A stretch of DNA of 64,000 nucleotides from Pseudofulvibacter geojedonensis. GTDB lineage: Bacteria; Bacteroidota; Bacteroidia; Flavobacteriales; Flavobacteriaceae. Shown here piece by piece: positions 43,648 to 52,761 of this stretch. Both the position numbers and the translations under genes were made by a program. The notes beneath the pieces are model-generated. The model was given only the letters and a program-made list of their open reading frames with translations. It did not search any database and was not told the DNA's origin. The stretch lies in the NCBI RefSeq assembly GCF_042675745.1, contig NZ_JBHTJM010000002.1, positions 372,001 through 436,000 of the forward strand, written 5' to 3'. Position 1 is the first letter of the stretch, and each line of letters begins with the position of its first letter.

Positions 43648-44958
43648 TTAAGCCGTTCTTACAATTTTAGCTCCAATAGCTTTTAATCTTCCATCAATAT
43701 TTTCATAACCACGATCTATTTGCTCTATATTATGAATGGTACTTGTTCCTTTAGCAGACAAAGCAGCTATTAACAACGAAATTCCAGCTCTAATGTCAGG
43801 AGATACCATAGTAGTAGCTTTTAACTGAGATTTAAAATCGTGACCAATTACAGAAGCTCTATGCGGATCACAAAGTATAATCTTTGCTCCCATATCTATT
43901 AGTTTATCTACAAAAAACAATCTACTTTCAAACATTTTTTGGTGTATTAATACACTTCCTCTAGCTTGTGTAGCAATCACTAAAACAATACTCAATAAAT
44001 CAGGTGTAAAACCTGGCCAAGGAGCATCTGCAATTGTTAAAATAGATCCATCAATATAATTTTGAATTTCATACCCGTCCTTATGTTCAGGTATATAGAT
44101 ATCGTCTCCTCTTTTCTCTAAAGTTATTCCTAACTTTCTAAAAACAGTAGGGATGTTTCCTAGGTTCTCCCAACTAACATTTTTAATAGTTAATTCACTT
44201 TTTGTCATGGCAGCTAAACCAATCCAGCTACCTATTTCAATCATATCAGGTAATACTGTATGGTCGCAACCTCCTAGAGCTTCAACTCCTTCTATCGATA
44301 ATAAGTTAGAACCTACTCCGCTAATCTTAGCTCCCATTCTATTCAACATTTTACATAACTGCTGCAAATAAGGTTCACAAGCAGCATTGTAAATAGTAGT
44401 TGTTCCTTTAGCCAAAACAGCAGCCATTACAATATTAGCTGTACCCGTAACAGAAGCTTCATCTAACAACATGTAAGTTCCTTGTAACTCGTCTGCTTCT
44501 ACTCCATAAAAATACTCTTCACGATTGTAACGAAATTTAGCTCCTAATTTTATAAAACCTTCAAAGTGGGTATCTAATCTTCGTCTACCTATTTTATCTC
44601 CTCCAGGTTTAGGGATGTATCCTTTACCAAAACGAGCTAACAACGGACCAACAATCATAATAGAACCTCTTAAAGAACTTCCTTCCTTTTTAAATTCTGG
44701 AGATTCTAAATACTTAAGATTTAAATCATCTGCCTGAAACGAATACGATCCATGTGCTAGCTTTTGTATTTTCACTCCTAAGTTACCTAATAAACTTATT
44801 AGTTTATTAATATCTATAATATCCGGAATGTTATGGATGGTTACTTTTTCTGGTGTTAATAACACCGCACATAAAATTTGTAAAGCTTCATTTTTTGCTC
44901 CTTGAGGTTGGATTTCTCCTTTTAACTGGTGTCCCCCTTCTATTTGAAATGTTCCCAT
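43648..44958 (-). CDS. murA: UDP-N-acetylglucosamine 1-carboxyvinyltransferase, Cys-to-Asp variant
   Basis: 436 residues, an EPSP-synthase-fold enzyme that transfers enolpyruvate from PEP to UDP-GlcNAc, the first committed step of peptidoglycan synthesis in the cytosol. Conserved blocks: GAKNEALQ, SLRGSIMIVGP, GSWIGLAAM and PDIRAGISLLIAAL. The residue matching E. coli Cys115, the target of fosfomycin, is Asp121 in KPGGDKIGRRR. Asp at this position is known in mycobacterial and chlamydial MurA, where it gives intrinsic fosfomycin resistance. It is 20 nt downstream of the DUF4290 gene, probably one operon. Confidence 0.95.
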   Translation of the reverse strand: MGTFQIEGGHQLKGEIQPQGAKNEALQILCAVLLTPEKVTIHNIPDIIDINKLISLLGNLGVKIQKLAHGSYSFQADDLNLKYLESPEFKKEGSSLRGSIMIVGPLLARFGKGYIPKPGGDKIGRRRLDTHFEGFIKLGAKFRYNREEYFYGVEADELQGTYMLLDEASVTGTANIVMAAVLAKGTTTIYNAACEPYLQQLCKMLNRMGAKISGVGSNLLSIEGVEALGGCDHTVLPDMIEIGSWIGLAAMTKSELTIKNVSWENLGNIPTVFRKLGITLEKRGDDIYIPEHKDGYEIQNYIDGSILTIADAPWPGFTPDLLSIVLVIATQARGSVLIHQKMFESRLFFVDKLIDMGAKIILCDPHRASVIGHDFKSQLKATTMVSPDIRAGISLLIAALSAKGTSTIHNIEQIDRGYENIDGRLKAIGAKIVRTA

Positions 44959-44978
44959 TTAATATTGTAAAGTCTAGT

Positions 44979-45626
44979 TTAGTAACGTTTTCTGTTGGTG
45001 TTTCTACCCTTATTCCTATTTGAGTTTTTGTTAGATTGTTGCCCTTGACGTTTTCTGTTCTTCATTAAACTACCCGATTCAGACAATACAATTTCAGAAG
45101 ATCTTAAGTCTAATCCCCCGTTAGACAATTCATATAAATGATTAAAAATAACATCGTCTTCAACAGTATCTTTATTCCAGTTTAAAAAGCATTTCTTCAT
45201 ATGATTACATATAGTCATAATTAATGCTTCTTTCAACTCCCCATCTTCCCATTCTAAAGCTACATCAATCATTCGCTTGATATTATTTCCATAAAAACGG
45301 TACTTTGGAAAATTTTGAGGATACTCTAAAGGTTCTGGTCTCTCTTCTAAAAGTTCTTTAGATGGCTTAGGAAAAGGTGATTCTACATCGAGTTTAAAAT
45401 TAGAAATAATAAACAATTGATCCCATAGCTTATGCTGAAAATCTGGAACATCTCTTAAGTGAGGGTTTAAATTCCCCATTACAGCAATAATAGCTTTAGC
45501 TACTTTATTTCTTTCTGCTTCATCCTCTATAGAAGTAGCATAATCAACCATTTTTTGAATATGCCTACCATATTCAGGTATAATTAATTTACTACGTTCT
45601 GTATTATATTCTATATTATCTATCAA
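44979..45626 (-). CDS. DUF4290 domain protein
   Basis: 215 residues, cytosolic. The N-terminus IEYNTERSKLIIPEYGRHIQ and the rest of the sequence match DUF4290, a Bacteroidota family of unknown function. The C-terminal ~35 residues are a low-complexity basic Asn/Arg/Lys tail (KNSNRNKGRNTNRKRY) that could bind nucleic acid (inference). It lies 20 nt upstream of murA on the same strand, a pairing I recall as common in the group. Confidence 0.82.
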   Translation of the reverse strand: MIDNIEYNTERSKLIIPEYGRHIQKMVDYATSIEDEAERNKVAKAIIAVMGNLNPHLRDVPDFQHKLWDQLFIISNFKLDVESPFPKPSKELLEERPEPLEYPQNFPKYRFYGNNIKRMIDVALEWEDGELKEALIMTICNHMKKCFLNWNKDTVEDDVIFNHLYELSNGGLDLRSSEIVLSESGSLMKNRKRQGQQSNKNSNRNKGRNTNRKRY

Positions 45627-45726
45627 AATATGTTGAAATTAAAACTAGCTCCAAGAGCTTAGGAAGTAAATGATGTTTGCAAAGTACACATTTTTAAGGA
45701 ATTTCTTTGCTCGAACAAGTAAAAAA

Positions 45727-46011
45727 TTACAAGGAAATAATTCCTTCTACCATAGAAACCTCTTTGTATTTTTCTATAATAGCATCTGCAGATTTCATTG
45801 ATACTTGAATAGATATACTGGTATATTTGCCATTTTTAGACAATTTGGTATTTATTGAAGCTCCCATATTATCAAAATAACCAAAAACTTCTTCTTTTTG
45901 TTTCCCTTCTGTAGATACTATAAACTTGTATAAATATGTGGTTGGAAAAGTTGTAGTATCTTCTAATTGAGCTTTTAATTTTTTATAAAATTCTTCTGAT
46001 TTTGAGGTCAT
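45727..46011 (-). CDS. DUF493 (YbeD-like) family protein
   Basis: 94 residues with a ferredoxin-like beta-alpha-beta pattern (YLYKFIVSTEG, VFGYFDN, YTSISIQVSMKSADAIIEKY). It matches DUF493, whose E. coli member YbeD is a small alpha/beta protein suggested to act as a regulatory or ACT-like module. It precedes the DUF4290-murA genes on the same strand with a gap of ~100 nt. Confidence 0.82.
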   Translation of the reverse strand: MTSKSEEFYKKLKAQLEDTTTFPTTYLYKFIVSTEGKQKEEVFGYFDNMGASINTKLSKNGKYTSISIQVSMKSADAIIEKYKEVSMVEGIISL

Positions 46012-46196
46012 TTCTTTTACTAATTTGAGCTTACAAATATAAGCTTAATTCCACCAATATCTTACTTTATATCTCTAAGTTTAAAACATACATTGCTTCT
46101 CAAGTCATATTAAGCAGATATTTCTACCATTTTACACTTAATATGGTGTTTTTTAAGTATTTTGCCCTTTTATTTCCCAAAAATAAATTTCGAATA

Positions 46197-46736
46197 ATGA
46201 AGAGAGTTATATTAACCGGTGGACCTGGAACAGGAAAAACAACCATAATTAGCACTTTAAAGAAAAGAGGTTTTGTTTGTTTTCCTGAAATTTCAAGAGA
46301 AATTATTTTAGAAGCTCAAAAAACAAGAAACATCGATCAATTGTTTTTATCTCATCCTGATGAATTTAATGAAAAATTACTGTCTGGAAGAATTCAACAG
46401 TTTAAAAACTGCGAACAATATAAACCTAATACAGTATTTATAGACAGAGCTTTACCAGACATTGTTGCTTATAATGATTATGTTAAGGTTTCTTCTTCTA
46501 AAGAAGTAATTAATGCTGTAAATGAATATCGTTACGATTTTGTGTTTATATTCCCTCCTTGGGAAAGCATTTATAAAAATGACAATGAACGTTATGAAAG
46601 CTTTGAAGAAGCTCAGAAAATTCATGAAAGCCTAAAAGCTACTTACATAGATTTGGGCTATGAAGTTTGTGAAGTACCTATTGGAAATGTTGAAGAAAGA
46701 GCTAATTACATATTAAATGTTATTGAATATTCTTAG
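46197..46736 (+). CDS. AAA family ATPase / P-loop nucleotide-binding protein
   Basis: 179 residues from ATG 46197; the ATG at 46143 would add 18 unlikely residues before the P-loop. Walker A GGPGTGKTT lies right at the N-terminus, and FIDRALPDIVAYNDY resembles a lid/Walker B region of kinase-like AAA_28 proteins. Function unknown. Its stop codon shares one base with the GTG start of recQ, indicating an operon. Confidence 0.8.
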   Translation: MKRVILTGGPGTGKTTIISTLKKRGFVCFPEISREIILEAQKTRNIDQLFLSHPDEFNEKLLSGRIQQFKNCEQYKPNTVFIDRALPDIVAYNDYVKVSSSKEVINAVNEYRYDFVFIFPPWESIYKNDNERYESFEEAQKIHESLKATYIDLGYEVCEVPIGNVEERANYILNVIEYS

Positions 46737-48637
46737 TGAACAAAACTCCTTTAGACATACTAAAACAATATTGGGACTACCATAAGTTTAGACCGTTACA
46801 AGAAGAGGCTATTATTAATGCCATTAATAAAAAAGATGGTTTTGTTCTTCTGCCTACTGGAGGTGGTAAATCTATCTGTTATCAAATACCTGCTTTGTTA
46901 CAAGAAGGAATCTGTTTGGTTATTTCGCCTTTAATAGCCTTAATGAAAGATCAAGTTCAAAGTTTAAACTCTAAGGGTATAAAAGCCTTAATGCTAGATA
47001 GCTCTTTACATTTTTCAGATATCGATAGAGAGCTTAATAATTGTTTATATGGTAACTATAAATTCTTATACCTATCACCCGAACGTTTACAATCAGACTT
47101 GATTTTAGAACGCTTAAAGTTATTTAATATTAATTTAATAGCTGTAGATGAGGCTCATTGTATATCTCAATGGGGAAGTGATTTTAGGCCAGCCTATTCT
47201 TTAATTCAAAAAGTTAGAGATATACAACCTCTAACTCCTATTATAGCACTAACTGGTAGTGCAAGGCCTCAAGTTGTAAAAGACATTATTAACAACCTTC
47301 AATTAAAGAATCCCAATGTTTTTAGCAGCTCTTTTAAAAGAGAGAACTTGGCATATATGGTGTTTAAAACTTCAGACAAATACCATAAATTGAATAAAAT
47401 TCTGAAAAAAAATCCTGAATCTTCAATTATCTATGTTCGGAACAGGAAAAAAACGCAAGAACTCAGTAAATATTTAAATCAGCAAGGATTTTATAGCAGC
47501 TACTATCATGGCGGATTAACACCCCAAGAAAAAGAACAACATTTTAATGATTGGAAGTTAAATCAAGTACAAGTAATGGTGGCTACCAATGCTTTTGGAA
47601 TGGGTATAGATAAATCTAATGTTAAAACAGTTATCCATTTAAATTTAACCGAAAACTTAGAAAATTACTATCAAGAAGCTGGGCGTGCAGGAAGAAATAA
47701 TAAAAAAGCCTTCGCTATTACTCTTTACGATGATAGCGATATACATCGATTAGAAAATCAATTTTTAGCTTCATTACCCAATAGTTCTGATTTAAAAATT
47801 ATTTACAGAAAGTTGTGTAGTTATTTAGGTGTCGCATACCAAGAAGGAGAACATACTACTCACGACTTTAACATATATTCTTTTTGTAATCATTATCAAT
47901 TCAGTATTAACAAAACAGTCAATGCTCTTAATTTTTTAGATAGACAAGGCATACTTAGATTCTCTAAAAATTTCAAACACCAAACAGAGATTCAATTTGT
48001 TATTGATAACTATAATCTAACTCAATATATTAGCACTCATAAACATCACAATGCTATTATTAATTGTATTTTAAGAAAATACGGCGGAGCATTTGAAAGC
48101 AATATTAAAATTGATCTTAACTTTATTACCCAACAGTTAAATATTGACAAAGAAGAGGTTAAAAATCAGTTAAACTCTTTAAAACAAAATGGAATTATAG
48201 AACTGAAATTATATGACTCTGATATAACACTCACTTTTTTAGAACCTAGAGAAGACGACAATACCATTAACAGAGTATCTAAGTATTTAAAACAGCAAAA
48301 CAAACTAAAACAAGACCAAATAGAGTCTGTTAAACAATACATATTAAATACTAAATCTTGTAAACAAAATGAGTTGTTGAAATATTTTGGAGAAGAAAAC
48401 TTAACAGATTGTGGTATTTGCTCTTACTGCCTTTCAGATAAATTACCAAAAGAAAAAATATCTCCAGATTTTTTACAGAATCAAATTTTAACTTTACTTC
48501 AGCAAGCAAATTACTCTTCTAAAGAATTACTAGACATTCTAGATTGTAATGAAACAGATTTAATAAACAATCTAAGTGCCTTATTAGATGTTTCAAAAAT
48601 TAAGTTAACTAGTAATGCTAAATATAGTATTTCTTAA
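46736..48637 (+). CDS. recQ: RecQ family ATP-dependent DNA helicase
   Basis: 633 residues with a GTG start overlapping the preceding stop; no better ATG precedes the conserved HKFRPLQEEAI motif 0. Walker A LLPTGGGKS, DEAH box VDEAHCISQWGSDFRP, then the second RecA lobe with YHGGLTPQEKEQH, ATNAFGMGIDK and the arginine-finger QEAGRAGRN. Cysteines near the C-terminus (DCGICSYC) look like part of the zinc-binding subdomain. It is shorter than many RecQ proteins, and I see no clear HRDC domain. Role: 3'-5' unwinding in recombination and repair. Motif III reads LTGSA rather than LTATA. Confidence 0.9.
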   Translation: MNKTPLDILKQYWDYHKFRPLQEEAIINAINKKDGFVLLPTGGGKSICYQIPALLQEGICLVISPLIALMKDQVQSLNSKGIKALMLDSSLHFSDIDRELNNCLYGNYKFLYLSPERLQSDLILERLKLFNINLIAVDEAHCISQWGSDFRPAYSLIQKVRDIQPLTPIIALTGSARPQVVKDIINNLQLKNPNVFSSSFKRENLAYMVFKTSDKYHKLNKILKKNPESSIIYVRNRKKTQELSKYLNQQGFYSSYYHGGLTPQEKEQHFNDWKLNQVQVMVATNAFGMGIDKSNVKTVIHLNLTENLENYYQEAGRAGRNNKKAFAITLYDDSDIHRLENQFLASLPNSSDLKIIYRKLCSYLGVAYQEGEHTTHDFNIYSFCNHYQFSINKTVNALNFLDRQGILRFSKNFKHQTEIQFVIDNYNLTQYISTHKHHNAIINCILRKYGGAFESNIKIDLNFITQQLNIDKEEVKNQLNSLKQNGIIELKLYDSDITLTFLEPREDDNTINRVSKYLKQQNKLKQDQIESVKQYILNTKSCKQNELLKYFGEENLTDCGICSYCLSDKLPKEKISPDFLQNQILTLLQQANYSSKELLDILDCNETDLINNLSALLDVSKIKLTSNAKYSIS

Positions 48638-48721
48638 CTGTACATTTTAGAAAAAAGTATTTATAAATCATCCTGTACATTTATTTTCTTTAACTTATTT
48701 TTGAGCTTTTAATTTAAGTGT

Positions 48722-49666
48722 ATGAAAGATTTAAGAATTGTTTTTTTAGGAACTCCTGATTTTGCTGTAGCTTCTCTTAAAGCTGTTTTAGAAGAAGGGT
48801 ATAATGTTGTGGGTGTTATTACAGCACCCGACAAACCAGCTGGAAGAGGAAGAAAGTTAAACCAATCTGCTGTAAAACAATTTGCTCAAAAAAAAGGCTT
48901 GCCTATTTTACAACCTACTTATTTAAAAGATGAAAAATTCTTAGCAGAGCTTAAAGCATTAAATGCCAACTTACAAATCATTGTTGCCTTTAGAATGTTA
49001 CCCAAAGTAGTATGGGACATGCCAGAACATGGTACTTTTAATCTGCATGCTTCATTATTACCAAATTACAGAGGTGCAGCCCCAATTAATTGGGCTATTA
49101 TGAATGGAGAAACACAAACTGGTGTTACAACTTTTTTTATTGATGAAGAAATAGATACTGGAGCTATTATCATGCAAGAGCATTCAATTATAGGACCAAG
49201 TGAATCTGCTGGAGAATTACACGACAAATTAATGTACCAAGGTAGTCAACTTGTAATAAAAACTGTTAAAGCCATTCAAAATGATTTGGTAAGCGCCACT
49301 ATTCAACCTGAAACAGAAGACATAAAAACTGCTTACAAAATTCATAAACATACATGCAAAATAGATTGGAGTGAATCTATTGATGCTATACACAACAAAA
49401 TTAGAGGTTTGAGTCCCTATCCTGCTGCTTGGAGTAACTTATATAATAATGAAGAATCTACTTTAAAAATTTATGAAGCAGAAAAAGTAATTGAACCTCA
49501 CCAGTTAGAAACTGGTACCATAGTTAGTAACAAAAATTCAGTAAAAGTTGCTGTTAAAGAAGGGTTTCTAGACCTTAAGTTAGTTCAATTACCAGGCAAA
49601 AGAAAAATGGAAGTAAAATCTTTATTAAATGGTTATTCTTTTAATACAAATGCAAAAATGCTCTAA
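48722..49666 (+). CDS. fmt: Methionyl-tRNA formyltransferase
   Basis: 314 residues, normal length. Catalytic block HASLLPNYRGAAPINWAIMNGE (Asn-His-Asp region; His and Asp of FNLHAS and VTTFFIDEEIDTG), with C-terminal tRNA-binding domain SPYPAAWS. It formylates initiator Met-tRNA using 10-formyl-THF in the cytosol. It stands alone between recQ and the HU gene. Confidence 0.95.
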   Translation: MKDLRIVFLGTPDFAVASLKAVLEEGYNVVGVITAPDKPAGRGRKLNQSAVKQFAQKKGLPILQPTYLKDEKFLAELKALNANLQIIVAFRMLPKVVWDMPEHGTFNLHASLLPNYRGAAPINWAIMNGETQTGVTTFFIDEEIDTGAIIMQEHSIIGPSESAGELHDKLMYQGSQLVIKTVKAIQNDLVSATIQPETEDIKTAYKIHKHTCKIDWSESIDAIHNKIRGLSPYPAAWSNLYNNEESTLKIYEAEKVIEPHQLETGTIVSNKNSVKVAVKEGFLDLKLVQLPGKRKMEVKSLLNGYSFNTNAKML

Positions 49667-49855
49667 AGCCTTGCTATTACTGACATAAGCAAAAAACAAC
49701 GTTTTCACCTCACATTTGTTAACAATTCGTTAAAGTTATTAACAAAATAGGCGTTTTCCCTTGGTTTTACTTGCGTGAGAGCAAAATCCGTATAAATTTG
49801 TATAGGAATTGGAAAATTAATTCCAACCAACATTAATAATTTAAAATTTATTCTT

Positions 49856-50128
49856 ATGAACAAAACGCAATTAATCGACTCGATGGCAGCTGACGCTGGA
49901 ATTTCTAAAGCTTCTGCTAAAAAAGCATTAGAATCTTTCTTAGGAAATGTTGAAGGATCTTTAAAGTCTGGTAACAGAGTATCTTTAGTAGGATTTGGAT
50001 CTTGGTCTGTTTCTAACAGAGCAGCAAGAGAAGGAAGAAACCCTCAAACTGGTAAGACGATCAAAATCGCTGCTAAAAATGTTGTAAAGTTCAAGGCTGG
50101 ATCTGATTTAGGTAAAGCAGTAAACTAA
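49856..50128 (+). CDS. HU family DNA-binding protein
   Basis: 90 residues, the standard HU length. Signature GFGSWSVSNRAAREGRNPQTGK covers the beta-arm (RNPQTG), with helices MNKTQLIDSMAADAG and SKASAKKALESFL. It dimerises, bends DNA and compacts the nucleoid. A strong terminator follows, indicating a monocistronic, probably highly expressed gene. Confidence 0.95.
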   Translation: MNKTQLIDSMAADAGISKASAKKALESFLGNVEGSLKSGNRVSLVGFGSWSVSNRAAREGRNPQTGKTIKIAAKNVVKFKAGSDLGKAVN

Positions 50129-50148
50129 TATTACTACATAAAATAACG

Positions 50149-50180
50149 AAAGCCTTTCTATTTTTAGAAAGGCTTTTTTT
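50149..50180 (+). terminator. Terminator of the HU gene
   Basis: AAAGCCTTTCTA - TTTT - TAGAAAGGCTTT (12-bp stem) ending in a T-run, 20 nt after the stop. Confidence 0.9.
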
Positions 50181-50341
50181 ATACTACTATCCTAATTGCT
50201 TTAATTTAACTAATTGCTTTTTACATAGTTAAAAATCAAATATTTAACAACTATTCGCATATAGTTATAACTTATATTCATTTTATAAATTATGTAATAT
50301 GCTTTTTTTTTAGTAGCTTTAATTAACAAAATTTTATAAAA

Positions 50342-50905
50342 ATGATTTCTTTAAAGCCAGAAAAAGGCCATTTATTAATTGCAGAACCATCTATTATTGG
50401 CGATTTATCGTTTAATAGATCTGTAATTTTATTGGCTGAACACACAGAAACGGGCTCTATTGGATTCATCTTGAACAAACCTTTAGATTTTTCTTTGCAA
50501 GAACTGATCCCCAAACTTAAGCAAGATTTTAAAGTTTATAATGGAGGACCCGTAGAGCAAGACAATCTTTACTTTATTCATAAAGTACCCAATTTAATAC
50601 CCAATAGTATTGAAATTACTGAAGGCATTTATTGGGGTGGCGATTTTGATACTGTTTGCGAACTTATAAACAACAAAGAGTTAGATGATAAAGACATACG
50701 ATTCTTTTTAGGTTATTCAGGCTGGGCAGCAGACCAGTTAGCCGATGAGTTTAATTCTAACTCATGGTTTGTAGTAGAAAACAAATACAAAAATGCCATT
50801 ATAGAGAAAAACTACAATGCTACTTTTTGGAAAGAGAAAATGATTGAGTTAGGTGGTGATTACCTAATATGGTCTAATGCACCAGAAAACCCTACACTTA
50901 ATTAA
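50342..50905 (+). CDS. YqgE/AlgH family protein
   Basis: 187 residues, cytosolic. Conserved family blocks: KGHLLIAEPSIIGDLSFNRS, GSIGFILNKPL, VYNGGPV and FLGYSGWAADQLADE. The molecular function is not established; the family is transcription-related only by name (AlgH). It converges with the class IV aminotransferase gene, 3 nt apart. Confidence 0.9.
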   Translation: MISLKPEKGHLLIAEPSIIGDLSFNRSVILLAEHTETGSIGFILNKPLDFSLQELIPKLKQDFKVYNGGPVEQDNLYFIHKVPNLIPNSIEITEGIYWGGDFDTVCELINNKELDDKDIRFFLGYSGWAADQLADEFNSNSWFVVENKYKNAIIEKNYNATFWKEKMIELGGDYLIWSNAPENPTLN

Positions 50906-50908
50906 GTA

Positions 50909-51748
50909 TTAACCTAAAAGAATTTTAGCATTTAACCGTTTTACTAAATCGGTAGCTAAACTATTGCTATATTCTTTTTTTCGGTATTTACTTATACTAA
51001 CAACACCTTTTATAACATTGCTTATAAAAAGTTCGTCTGCTTGTTGTAATTCAAAAGGAGATATGCTTGCTTCTTCTATAGTTATATTTTCTTTAACAGT
51101 AAGCAATTCTATTATTTGTTTTCTCATAATACCTTTAATACAACCATCAGACAGCAAAGGAGTTTTTACTACATTTCCTTTAACTAAAAACAAATTACCG
51201 TTTATAGCCTCTACAACTTTTTTATCACTGTTGAGTAACAAACAATTACTCAAACTATTTTCCTGAGCATAAACACTAGCAATAACATTTAAAATTCTAT
51301 TATTCGTTTTTAAAGTTGATAGTAACTGAGGTGTTATATAATGATCTTTAAACAAGCCTACTTCATAAGTAGTATCATTTAAAATATAGTTTCTATCTGG
51401 TAAAGCAGAAGCTTCTATTACAAAACCTACATCGTTAGACTTTGGCAAATACAACCCTTCTGCATCCCTATAAACGGTTAATCTTACTCTTACGGCAGAT
51501 TGGAGTAAATCTTTTCTCTTAATTAATTTTTTAATCTCAAACTCAATATTTTCCATAGTATATACCATAGGTATTTCCATACGCATAATACGCATAGAGG
51601 CCATTAACCTAAAGTAATGATCTTCAAAAAAAAGAATTTTACCATCTATTACCTTTAACGTTTCAAAAACGGCGTCGCCAAATTTAAATCCCCTATTATT
51701 TTGGTTAATAACAGCTTCTTCTACTATATTTCTATTAAAGTTTATCAT
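50909..51748 (-). CDS. Aminotransferase class IV (PabC/IlvE-like)
   Basis: 279 residues from ATG 51748; an upstream start (51775) would add nine residues that overlap a terminator hairpin. Fold-type IV PLP enzyme: FKFGDAVFETLKV near the N-terminus, PLP lysine in LSTLKTNNRILNVIA, then VVEAINGNLF and TPLLSDGCIKGIMRKQII. By length it may be 4-amino-4-deoxychorismate lyase or a branched-chain/D-amino-acid transaminase; substrate undetermined. The start codon abuts the terminator of the START-like gene. Confidence 0.85.
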   Translation of the reverse strand: MINFNRNIVEEAVINQNNRGFKFGDAVFETLKVIDGKILFFEDHYFRLMASMRIMRMEIPMVYTMENIEFEIKKLIKRKDLLQSAVRVRLTVYRDAEGLYLPKSNDVGFVIEASALPDRNYILNDTTYEVGLFKDHYITPQLLSTLKTNNRILNVIASVYAQENSLSNCLLLNSDKKVVEAINGNLFLVKGNVVKTPLLSDGCIKGIMRKQIIELLTVKENITIEEASISPFELQQADELFISNVIKGVVSISKYRKKEYSNSLATDLVKRLNAKILLG

Positions 51749-51773
51749 AAAAAAATGCCCTAAAAAATAGGGC
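51749..51773 (-). terminator. Terminator of the START-like gene, overlapping the next gene's 5' region
   Basis: Minus strand GCCCTA - TTTTT - TAGGGC then ATTTTTTTATG, where the ATG is the aminotransferase start. A -7-like TATATTTG (51773-51780) overlaps its first base. Confidence 0.7.
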
Positions 51774-51802
51774 AAATATACGGTATTCTATGAGTTCTTT
51801 TA

Positions 51803-52183
51803 CTAAACTGATCCCAAAACCTTTTTCAAACTTGAAATCTGATTATCCCATAACATTTTATCTTCTTCCATATCGTCATCATCAGAAAAATCAGTAACCA
51901 TTAATGATACATCTTTGGTTATCTCATCTACCTGAATACGCATTTCAAAATAATAGTCTTCTCCCTCATCTTCTACCCATTGAAAACGGATTTTATCTTC
52001 AGCTTTTTTGGTCAACATTTTAGCCTCTTCCTCACTTCCGTCCCATATAAAAGTAAACATCTCTCCTCTAGAATTTACATTATCTGCATACCATTCACTT
52101 AACCCCGAAGGAGTAGATATGTATTGAAATAATAACTTTGGAGATGCGTGAATTGGGAACTCTAATTCATACTTTTCTTTCAT
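51803..52183 (-). CDS. START-like (SRPBCC) domain protein
   Basis: 126 residues, a helix-grip fold: ELEFPIHASPKLLFQYISTP followed by LSEWYADNV and the curved sheet with IRFQWVEDEGEDYYFEMRIQ. AHSA1/START-like proteins bind hydrophobic ligands in an internal cavity; the ligand is unknown. The same neighbourhood (START-like gene followed by a class IV aminotransferase) is familiar from flavobacteria. Cytosolic. Confidence 0.85.
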   Translation of the reverse strand: MKEKYELEFPIHASPKLLFQYISTPSGLSEWYADNVNSRGEMFTFIWDGSEEEAKMLTKKAEDKIRFQWVEDEGEDYYFEMRIQVDEITKDVSLMVTDFSDDDDMEEDKMLWDNQISSLKKVLGSV

Positions 52184-52350
52184 CTGTATTCTTTACAATT
52201 TAAATTTTAATAATTGGTCAGATAAAATGTACTGTATTTAATATAGTTAGATAAACAAACACAGCCACTTCATAGCTTATTTTTTGACAATATATTGATT
52301 TCTATTGAAAGATTAAAAAAAAAAATGAAAGTATTTTTTAGCTATTAATG

Positions 52351-52380
52351 TTGTGGGATTTAATATTGTTGTTATATTTG
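52351..52380 (+). promoter_or_regulatory. Promoter of tRNA-Met
   Basis: TTG at 52351-52353, a 19-nt spacer, TATATTTG at 52373-52380, 18 nt before the tRNA. Full consensus match. Confidence 0.8.
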
Positions 52381-52398
52381 CACTCGCCTAACGAAAAC

Positions 52399-52475
52399 GG
52401 CGTGGTAGCTCAGTTGGTTAGAGCGCCTGATTCATACTCAGGAGGTCGGCAGTTCGAGTCTGCCTCACGCTACCA
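52399..52475 (+). tRNA. tRNA-Met (CAT), elongator-like, CCA encoded
   Basis: 77 nt including CCA. Acceptor GGCGTGG/TCACGCT with G-U pairs, anticodon arm CCTGA-TTCATAC-TCAGG (CAT), T arm GGCAG-TTCGAGT-CTGCC. No C1-A72 mismatch or GGG/CCC anticodon stem, so it is not the initiator; a lysidine-modified tRNA-Ile cannot be excluded. The only tRNA of the five here with genomic CCA. Confidence 0.9.
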
Positions 52476-52507
52476 AAGGACAATCAATATGATTGTCCTT
52501 TTTTTGT
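52476..52507 (+). terminator. Terminator after tRNA-Met
   Basis: AAGGACAATC - AATAT - GATTGTCCTT followed by a T-run, directly after the CCA. Confidence 0.85.
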
Positions 52508-52761
52508 TTTATATAATTTCTTTGTTATTTCTGAGACAAACTTAAAAACTGAATTTATTCTAATGATCAATAACAGTCATTTTTCCAGATCTATCTCAAT
52601 TAATCTAAAAATAGTCAAAACCTCAGTTTGAAATATACAACTTGATTTATGAGCATGAGAGAGTAGCTATGGTATTTGGACATTGAGGTAGTTCTTATCG
52701 TTTCAAAAATTAGATATATTTGAAAAAGAACAGAAATAATACTACAGTACCTATTAAGCTT

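Noticed and set aside
49716..49730. TTAAC-AATTC-GTTAA inverted repeat upstream of HU as an operator
   Set aside because: Short and AT-rich; likely to occur by chance in this composition.
52348..52545. 65-residue ORF containing GVVAQLVRAPDSYSGGRQFESA
   Set aside because: Well-known artefact: it is the translation of the tRNA-Met gene.
52630..52700. Plus-strand stretch reading YEHERVAMVFGH then a stop, resembling a fragment of a recombinase or transposase, downstream of tRNA-Met
   Set aside because: Too short, interrupted by a stop, and without inverted repeats or a target duplication nearby.
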